Source of the DNA: Sequoia sempervirens
Lineage: Eukaryota; Streptophyta; Pinopsida; Cupressales; Cupressaceae
Assembly (NCBI GenBank): GCA_007258455.2
Contig: VDFB02193867.1
Location: 524,687,692 to 524,751,691 of the forward strand
DNA: 64,000 nt
Direction of reading: 5' to 3'
The position numbers were made by a program, and so were the translations under genes. Positions 56,061 through 64,000 of the stretch are shown in pieces; position 1 is the first letter of the stretch, and each line of letters starts with the position of its first letter. The notes under the pieces were generated by a model. The model saw only the letters and a list, made by a program, of their open reading frames with translations. It did not search any database and was not told the origin of the DNA.

Positions 56061-58920
56061 TTTGCATAATTAAATAATTATTTCTTTTGTAAGGTGTAGG
56101 ACACCCTTTTCCTAATATTTTTTTATACCAAGTATGCTCCTTGTAGTCCCCAAATCATTCATTTCAATTGTTTAGATAATTAAGTGACGTAAGTTTCTTA
56201 ATTATTGCCTTACTATTTCCAATGATAAAATCATCATCAACATATAAATGTAGCATTGTAATTTGTTGATCCTAACAATTTTACACTACATGGGCACCTT
56301 CATTTGCCTACAACATCAATTATAATAATAATTTATTCATTTTGGGGTCGGATTGATTAAATATATTAAATTCCTTGACATCCTGATAAATTTTGGGAAA
56401 AAGCACTTAGTTAGGGGTGGGAGCTCGCCTTTTACTTAAGGGTGACCTATTTCACATTTCAATGTTTTGGGTGCTAGCCTTGTGTGTTGTAAAGTGACCC
56501 TACGATGGCCTATAATCTAAATTGTCAACTGGGATGCATATATATATAATGTTTCTTCTCATTTGAACATGAGAGAAGGAAATTATGGACAAGAAGCTAT
56601 TATGATGCACTTATTATGAAGATGTAGTGATTTATCCTCTACATGCTAGCTACAACAATATATTATGTTTTATGGACTAACCTATTGCGGGTCTTCAAGC
56701 CATTCAATCATCCATCAAGCAACCTTTGGTGGAAACTTATGGTGTGGGCATCACTTTGACAAATATTTCATACCAAGGTAACATTACTATTTACCATTTA
56801 TTGTTTTAGTCAATTATTGTTGTTTGGCCTCTTTCTGGCCTAGGGTAAGCCCTTTTGGTCATCATCATTTATTGTTTGTGAAGGTGCAAACAAAAAAGTG
56901 GGTTTTGAATTAGGTAAGGCCCTATACAACATAACCTTTCCCCCTCTTTTCATGTGTGCATGATAGATCCAAAAAAAAATTCAATGGCTAGTCACAGGAA
57001 ACACAAAGCATAATTTAACATACCTTTTGGAGTTTACAGATCTTGGAAAAGAAAATTTACTGGTCTAGGGTGGTATCACCCTTGACCCTCAAACTTAGGC
57101 CCATTTTTCAGTCACAAGTTCCTCTTTGTGTCCTCTTTCTAAATCTGTGACTATTCTAGCATTTTTCATTTTTGTTTGTGCAATAAATTACATTTTTCAG
57201 ATCTAGGGTTTATGTCAAATAGGCTTGTTAAAACATACATCAAATTTCTCCTCTTTGCAACTCAAGTGAACCAAACCTAAGAGATTAGCTCTCTATTGTG
57301 GTAGCAAGCCAATCATCAAACCCTAGTTGGTTTATGTTTGAATGTGGAGTCAAATTAAAAATAAGTTGATCTTAGTTAATCTACTTATTGGATCTAGGAT
57401 CTCTTTTCCTACTTCATAAAAAAAACAATAATTAAAATTTGGTCACTAATATATTTTTAGTAAACATGGTAATCAACTTTAAACTTATAAAAAATCATAC
57501 CACATACAAAGTGTATTTTTCAAGCCATATAAAGATGTTTTTAGCTTCTAGAACACACCTTCATTTCCTTTGACCTTAAATTCTTTGATTTGATTCATGT
57601 AAATATCCTCTTCTAAATATTCATTCAATAATACAATCTTAACCCCCTTTTTTCCATCAAAATCAAATGTAACAATATTAGATAAAAACAATGTAATAAA
57701 GGTCACCTTAGCTACAAGAGAAAATATTTTACCAAAGTTTGTTCCCTCTATGTATGATACCATTTTTCCACCCATTTTTCCTTGTATTGTACTATTTGTA
57801 TTTATGTTCTTTTATATCCATTCATATTAGATAGTCTTCTCCCCCTCATATTGATCAACCAAGCACCAAGTCTTACAATCTACAAGAATATGATTTTCAT
57901 ATTTTATAGTCTTCTTGCAAGAATTGTATTCTTTAGAAGTTAGAGCTTCAATCTTGCAACACAGTTTACCATTAGTACAATATATAGGAAACACACAATA
58001 CAAATTCTACTAGATTACACTTGTCTAAAAATTTCCACTACCTTGTAGACCTCATAGGTGGTTGAGATCATGTATCATAAAAAAAATCTTCAAAATTTAC
58101 TATTAATTTTCCATCCTAGCAATATTCCTCTATATTCTCACTATCTTGTCCACTAATTTATTCATTTACAATTGCATATTTTTTCTCTAATATTTTCTCA
58201 TAATGCATCCTTTTGTCATCCTTTTGATTTAGCTATTGATCCCTACATTAAACTCTGAGTTCCATAAAAACATATCTTGACTAAATAACTTTGAGTGTTA
58301 TATGATTCTAAAGTTTATACCTATTGACATTTTTATCATAACCTATTAAAAATATTTATTAACTTTAAAATCTAACCATGTTCCATTTGTCACATGAGTA
58401 AATTTCACAAACAAAAACTCCAAATGTGTAATAATATGTTACCTATCTAAATTTTCATACAGTATTAAATTATCTACAAGCACAAAAGTGGAAGGTGTGT
58501 TTATCAAATAACAAGTAGCATTTACTACTTTAAGACATAACTTATGGTTTATCCCTATGTTACTTAATATAATTTTATCTCAATCCATCAAGGGTTTGTT
58601 CATCCTTTTAGCTATCCCATCATTTTATAATATGTAGGGTATTTATCCCTTATTTAATAATTCTACTAAGTTTTTAGAACATTTCAAAGTCCTTAAAGAA
58701 ATACACTCCACCATTATTTGATCTTAATACTTTTATTTTATTACTTGTCTAATTTTCTACAAGTGCCTTCAATTCCTTAAATTTGCATAAGACCTTAGAG
58801 CTATTTCTAAGTAAATATTCTAGGAATGTCTAGAATAATTGTCAATAAAGAAGACATGATATTGAGATTTACTATAAATTTAAATAAGAATGTATATTTT
58901 TTTATTTTTTAGATGACATT
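56060..58920 (-). pseudogene. reversed Copia integrase and reverse transcriptase remnant
   Basis: Minus-strand pieces in order of decreasing coordinate: FFIDNYSRHS, then GIAKRMNKPLMD and LSNIGINHKLCLKVVNATCY (58400-58620), which is the Copia integrase core end. Then come SLVAKVTF and EYLEEDIYMNQIKEFKVKG (57548-57775), the polymerase block with the [12 protein letters not shown] motif, and FEMNDLG/ILGIK-like pieces near 56150-56230. Every block is broken by stops and frameshifts. It is much older than the Copia element at 44649-49607 and has a Lys in place of the catalytic Glu. Confidence 0.65.
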
Positions 58921-59035
58921 GTTGGATTAAACACAATAGATTAACACATATCATGTTTAGATAACAAAAGTTCTGACTTCAATAATCTTGATATGCAAGA
59001 AAGTAAGAAAACATTAAGATATAAGCTTCATTCAT

Positions 59036-59205
59036 GTTAATTTTTTATTAAGAGGGGTAAACACTTTTGACCTGAAGCTATGAACCATCCAGTGAGGTTA
59101 CAAACGAGAGACCTCATCTCCAATATACATTCTCAACAGTTTGAACCTTGATGACAAAAAAGATAACACAACAATTTAACCATCACACCATGCCACTGTT
59201 GACAA
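59036..59205 (-). mobile_element. tRNA-derived SINE, copy 2
   Basis: Minus strand: GCATGGTGTGATGGTTAAAT (A box region), AAGGTTCAAACTG (B box, decayed), the shared body GGAGATGAGGTCTCTCGTTT, and the 3' end GTTTACCCCTCTTAATAAAA. It is flanked by a perfect 13-bp duplication AAGCTTCATTCAT (59023-59035, 59206-59218). It is diverged from copy 1 by substitutions and small deletions, so the insertions are independent. Confidence 0.88.
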
Positions 59206-59218
59206 AAGCTTCATTCAT

Positions 59219-59811
59219 ACTTTGAAGAATACAAATAAATTTATTACATTTTTATTATTACAATGTAATTTATAAAATTAAAAGCATTCACATTAGAAAA
59301 GGATGTAAACCCTCAAATCGATATGTCAATATTCTCCCTATGTGATAATAGCGTCCACGTTATTTGGATTAAATAGTGAATTTCTCATGACTTTACAAAC
59401 TTATATATTTTTTTATTCAATATGAAGTCAATGTGTTTTCAATATAATTTTGATTAATGTAACTTTAAGGCTACTTTCCTTTATGTCTTTCTTTAGGCCT
59501 GCTTTCCTTTATGCCTTGGAATTTAAGTAGAAAACGTTTCTCTTATTAGAATCTATATGTTTTCTATATTGCAATGAAATTTCTTGACAATGAGGCCATT
59601 AATTGTTTCAGTAACTGTCCTTTTCTATCCACTTGCCACCATTCAATTGATACTTAAAATGTCTTTCACAAATATTTTAAATATTTTTATGAAGCTTCTT
59701 CATAAATATCTCAATAATGTACCTCTATATATTCTCTTCTCACTATCCAAAGTATTACTTTTATTTATTTAAGTAAAATATTAAAAATATTAATATTAAT
59801 GGTTAGAAAGG
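59219..59811. other. intergenic sequence, no gene recognised
   Basis: The open frame 59584-59772 (+) resembles a hydrophobic integrase-like chance reading and is not called. AT-rich throughout. Confidence 0.4.
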
Positions 59812-60300
59812 TCATAATAAAGGAAGCACCAGAGCAAGATCGAAGACAACGCATCGGAAGAGAAGAGTCGTGGGGGGAAAGCAAGCAGCGAAGGAGGAGA
59901 TAACACAGAAATGGAAAATCTCCACCGTATGAAGATTTTATATTGAATAGATTGTAATATTTTAGGAGATTCTTTTCTTAGAGGTTAAGAAAGATAAATA
60001 CAAATGAAAGGCCTTGGAAGCTCTGTGGAAGAGGTTGCGTGGAACAGATCCCACTGCTTGATTACGAGAGGTGATTTGGGTCAATTAAGAGCTTCAACAG
60101 TGCTTCCCTTTTAGCCTTGAAATTCAAGTTGAGACGTACAAACATCTTTTGGAATTTATATTCGAGGAAATTGCCATGATGTTTAAACGAGGCCATCCAT
60201 AATTTCAATAAAATGCTGCTTTTTGTCCACCTCCTACTGTCCAAGACGGCCATGAGGGTGACTGAAGTTTATGAAGTTTGATTTTGGATGGTAAAACTTA
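59812..60300. repeat. segment shared with the PAD4-like upstream region, copy 2
   Basis: Same orientation as 42650-43375. It carries GGAAGCACCAGAGCAAGATC, GCAGCGAAGGAGGAGATAAC, AAGATTTTATATTGAATAG and the later GTCCAAGACGGCCATGAGGG block. The minus frame 60062-60253 lies here, but the equivalent frame in copy 1 is broken, so coding is doubtful. Neither the first exon of the PAD4-like gene nor any later exon is found next to it. Confidence 0.75.
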
Positions 60301-60989
60301 ATTGGAAAGTTCCTTGTAAATTTTTTATTTTTTATTATATTGAGAAAATGCAATTAAAAAATTACAAAGAGCAGTTAAACAAACTGCAGAGAGAAATTAT
60401 ACAAAGGCCAATACAACGAACTGTACCCACAAAAACAGCTCCAATTCAAACCCAAAGTGCATAGCAGCAACAAATGAAGACACTAAAGGCTTAAAAGATA
60501 TATAGCGGCACTATCTCTTGCTCAGCAACAGCTCCAGTTCAAACCCAAAGTACATAGCAGCAACATAAGATGTTCACTAAAGGCTAAAAGATACATAAAA
60601 AAAACAACACCACTAAACAGCCTTAAAAAAAAGTCCTTAAACCTTGCCCGATAAGAATATCCTTTTTGCTCAGCAGCTGATCAACTTGCAACTTGATTTG
60701 ATGAATCTGAAAACTCAAATTGGGCTTCTTCAAAACCTCATTTTGAAGCATAGGAAACATGGAAGCAAGACAAAAAATTATATCAAAGTAAAGCTGTAAA
60801 AACACAATGATCATTATTGATAGTAAAAACAACTTTGCATCTATTTCTCCATATATGTAGCAGAATAATATGTCTCACACCATCAACAATTCTATTATCA
60901 TAAAGACCAACTCCAATAAGAGATTCTTTCTAGCCTAACTTGTGAGTAAAAATAGCGGAAAAAACATTAAACACGACATTCCAAAGCTT

Positions 60990-62040
60990 TCTAACCACTT
61001 GGCAGTTCCAAAAAATATGCTTCATATTTTCATGTACGTGACAAAAAGGACAGTTAGTTGGCTGGATCATAATACATTTTAATGTGTCCCCAACAGACAG
61101 TTTAAAGTGTAGTATCTTTCAGGCAATAAGTTGAGCTTCTGAATTAATTTTAGATCTCCAAATTTGAGTAGACAATTTTAACCAAAATCTTTCATTGAAC
61201 CTGCACTTCCATTTAGAATTCAAATGTGGCTTCAAGACAAGCTTAGGAAGCAGCTGCAAATATATATATTTTTTAAAGGGAACAACAAAAAGGGATATGA
61301 AGATAACCATGACCAATCTTTAAAAAAACTACAATGGATTGGAGTACAAAGTTTCATAGAGAGCTCCAATGGCACCAAAGACTGCACAAAGATCAAGAAA
61401 TCCTTATGTTTGTTGCTAAGAGAGAACTGATTTTTAGTCACATTCCATGGAGACCAACACAATGACTGAAAGTCCCATAAATCACCAACATTACAAACCC
61501 CTTTTTTGAACAAAAGATATGAATGCTTCGGGAAACTTAAAGCAAGAGGTTAACCATGATAGAGGATATGTTTGTTCCGCCAAATAGATAAAGTGGAAAA
61601 ACTGAAACCAAGTTGAAGGGAATCATATCCCCTCCACTTTAAGAAATGACAAACATATTGCCAAGCCTTCTAGATGGATTGAAGGGGGAGGGAAGCCTTG
61701 ATAGAGAAAAAAGAAGCATGAATAATTTTGTCTAACCAGACTGCTTGTTGCCATTTTCCTTTAATTGAAGCATGAATAATCTGATATCGAATGAGAATCT
61801 TCCATGGTTCATCCCCTTTGATAGTCCTAATAATCCATTTGGCAGCCAAACAAATCCCTTGAGTCCGTGGATCTATGAGACCCAAACCTCCTTTATGTTT
61901 CGGCTGGATACAATGAGACCATGATGTGGATATATAACTAGGGCTACCATCCCACTTGGACCATAGAAATCTGTGAATAATCTTGACTAAGTCCTCATAC
62001 CCTTTTTTAGAGGGCATCCAACATGAAGAGTAATATACAT
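60990..62040 (-). pseudogene. LINE-2 ORF2 C-terminal region
   Basis: Minus frame pieces: MPSKKGYEDLVKIIHRFLWS, KGGLGLIDPRTQGICLAAKW and WKILIRYQIIHASIKGKWQ, the connection domain typical of plant L1. Then comes WRSKINSEAQLIAWKIL-like sequence with one stop, and a zinc-binding CPFCHVHENMKHIFWNC (about 61015-61060). A frameshift lies near 61270 and stops near 61668 and 61550. No RNase H is visible downstream. Confidence 0.8.
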
Positions 62041-62241
62041 GCGTAGCAAGGAATATCTTGTTAACAACCTAAATTTAACCGGTCAAGGAAAGGAATCTAT
62101 GCCCCCAATTAAAGAGTTTTTGCTTGAGTCTATTAAGAAACCAATTCCACATATCATAGAGAGAAACCCCAATATCAGAGGAATTCCAAGATACCTCATA
62201 ATTTCTCCATGTTTGATTTGTTTCCAGTCTTTGGGAATCCA

Positions 62242-63150
62242 TTAGAGAATAGTCCCAACTTGAACCATTAAAATTTTTGTTTTATTATGAGCCATTTTAG
62301 AGCCTGGAATTTCACAGTAAAGCTCCAAAATTTCCATCAGATTAGCAATATCCTTTTTAGTATTTCGCAAAAAAAGTAAGTTGTCATCAGCATAATGAGA
62401 ATTAATAACAACATTGTGAGGAATGGAAACTCCTACTATGATTTGTTGATTAACAACACTTTGAAGAAGATAACCCAAAGCATCAGCCATGAGAGCGTAT
62501 AGATAAGGAGCTAAAGGACATCCTTGGCGAATGGATCGTTGTAAAATAAATGAATCAGACATCAAATTATTGATGATAATTCGAGAATTAGCATCCTAGA
62601 ACAACATTTGATTATGAGAACAAATTTTAGGACCGAAGCCCAACCATTGAAGCATTTTAAGAATAAAACTCCAATGAATTTTGTCATAAGCCTTATCAAA
62701 ATCAAGTTTGATTAAAATAGCATTTTGGCATGTTTGATGTGCCCATTCACACATTTCCCGTGCTAAAATGAGATTGTCAAGAATATATCTGCCAATAATA
62801 AAACCTGTTTGCTCAATTTGAACAATGCGTTGCACCACTGGTTTTATTCGAATAGCCAAAGCTTTAGCAATGATTTTATAAGAAGTGTTAAGTAAAGTGA
62901 TAAGACGCCAACCAGAGATTGAGTCTTCCATTTTTCCTTTAGGAAGAAGCTTAATAATGCCACCATTAATATTTGGACCTAAGGAACCTTTGTTAAGGGC
63001 CTCCAGGTATAAACAATAAAATTCTTCCTTGATGTGTGGCCACATCACCTGATAGATTCCATAGGAATCCCATCGTTGCCTAGACTTTTATGAGGGGCCA
63101 TAGAGAAAAGGGCATTTCCCAATTATTCCAACAATAAGGTTCTATCATGA
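62242..63150 (-). pseudogene. LINE-2 reverse transcriptase
   Basis: Drives target-primed reverse transcription. Motifs in order on the minus strand are GGIIKLLPKG, SGWRLITLLNTSYKIIAKALA, QTGFIIGRYILDNL, ILIKLDFDKAYDKIHW, the SIRQGCPLAPYLYALMADAL block, the catalytic YADD in SHYADDNLLFL (about 62388-62399) and PGSKMAHNKTKI. One TAG near 62595 separates the two open frames 62596-63048 and 62242-62565. The catalytic aspartates are kept. Confidence 0.92.
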
Positions 63151-63472
63151 TACTCGTTGTACCCTAGGTCAATTTTGTTAGGAATATGGTCTTTGACAAT
63201 ATTCTCAAGAAATTGTTGGATATCCTCCCATTGGTCATCTTTGAAGAGGTTCTCATAAAATCTAGTTAAAACATTGCAAATTTCAGCAGGACTAGATTGC
63301 AAGATATTGAATTCATCTCTTATAGCACCAATTCTTTCTCTTTTATGTTTATAGTTGAGGTAATTAAAAAACTATTTTGTGCCCTTATTTCCTTCCTTTA
63401 TCCAATGTAATCTAGATCTGATTTTAGCCCCTTGCCCTTTATAATTATCAATCTTACATAGCTTAACCCCAG

Positions 63473-64000
63473 TTACAACAATGGAGGTTTGAATTCTGAT
63501 ATTGTTAGGATCAACATTAAGCAATTTTCTATCATGCACAAGTTTTCCTTGGAGGAAATTTCTTTATGTTTGCATTGCCGAGCCATTTGCTTGCCAAATG
63601 AGCACAAGAAATTGGTACATTTATTTATAGCAGCACACCCCCAATCTATCCAAGACCCCCCCTCATTAGGTTTGGGGATGGAGTTCCAAAGACCTTCAAG
63701 GGTAGCTAAACAGGAGGGATTCTTTAAGTGGGATACATTAATTTTGAAAGGAAGTGAATTGTCTACGTTTAACTTTGGAGACAAACCAATATTGCAAATG
63801 ATGGGGAAGTGGTTAGAGAGAGTGGTAACCCGTTCTTTAGCAAAGTTTGGGGCATAAATAGAACATAAACCAATGAGTTGTCCATTGCTAAAGTAAGGGC
63901 CCAAACACAACTGTGGGAAGGGTCCTTGCCTTTATCAATAACATGCTTAGAAATCCATGGGGAAATCCCAATAACAACCGTGCCTTTTCCATCAATATGA
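63473..64000 (-). pseudogene. LINE-2 endonuclease, C-terminal part
   Basis: AP-endonuclease-like domain that nicks target DNA. The minus strand from the window edge reads GKGTVVIGISPWI, then LIGLCSIYAPN, and LSNHFPIICNIGLSPK with the conserved SDH-type motif altered to SNH. The charged linker toward the polymerase follows. The N-terminal half with the first catalytic residues is outside the window. Confidence 0.8.

Larger units (their letters stand above)
60320..64000 (-). mobile_element. L1 LINE (LINE-2), runs off the right edge
   Basis: A minus-strand non-LTR retrotransposon with endonuclease, reverse transcriptase and zinc-binding region. Its 3' end is marked by a T-rich stretch on the + strand (60326-60352), the poly(A) side on the minus strand. 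In the 3' region AACAGCTCC(A/G)(A/G)TTCAAACCCAAAG is tandemly repeated with a period of about 93 bp (60434, 60527). The coding frame is broken by several stops and shifts. The 5' end lies beyond 64000. Confidence 0.88.

Overview
The window is nuclear DNA from a seed plant with a large, repeat-rich genome. There are no operons. The one protein gene I can assemble has long introns, and nearly everything else is decayed retrotransposon sequence: Ty3/Gypsy of the Tat type, Copia, L1 LINEs, a tRNA-derived SINE and small terminal-inverted-repeat elements. This is what conifer or other gymnosperm intergenic DNA looks like, but the gymnosperm assignment is inference, not proof.

Region 1 (1-28,728) is essentially one old Tat-lineage Ty3/Gypsy retrotransposon (element A, + strand; its 5' LTR lies left of the window). 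It has three insertions. Element B (2128-12333) is a gag-only LTR retrotransposon in the gag gene, with a CATTG target duplication. A terminal-inverted-repeat element (16616-18482) sits in pol with an ACAA duplication. Element C (26649-28713) is a short LTR element in the 3' LTR with a TAAAT duplication. With these removed, A reads: upstream ORF, gag, protease, G-patch, reverse transcriptase, RNase H, second RNase H, integrase, long 3' region, polypurine tract, 3' LTR. The 3' region carries an antisense gene for a plant mobile domain (MAIN/MAIL-like) protein. Degenerate GGCAC-type arrays lie upstream of both gag and the antisense gene, each in the same orientation relative to the gene it precedes.

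Region 2 (28,729-37,250) holds a solo LTR, an unidentified decayed ORF, a SINE with a 16-bp target duplication, and a 5'-truncated L1 LINE whose zinc-binding and RNase H ORF is interrupted by one stop.

Region 3 (37,484-42,554, minus strand) is the one apparently functional gene: a four-exon PAD4-like gene of the EDS1/PAD4/SAG101 plant-immunity family. It encodes 620 residues with an intact Ser-Asp-His lipase triad and a full EP domain. Its third intron carries a foldback element, and a stretch of its upstream region has a diverged second copy at 59.8-60.3 kb.

Region 4 (44,649-49,607) is a Copia element with both LTRs and a disabled gag-pol. Region 5 (49.7-60.3 kb) is older debris: AT microsatellites, a reversed element with a primer-binding site and a coiled-coil ORF, a reversed Copia pol remnant and a second SINE. 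Region 6 (60.3 kb to the end, minus strand) is a second L1 LINE with endonuclease, reverse transcriptase and zinc-binding region, running off the right edge.

Coordinates of LTRs, duplications and exons were read by eye. Family assignments rest on recognised motifs; no database search was possible.
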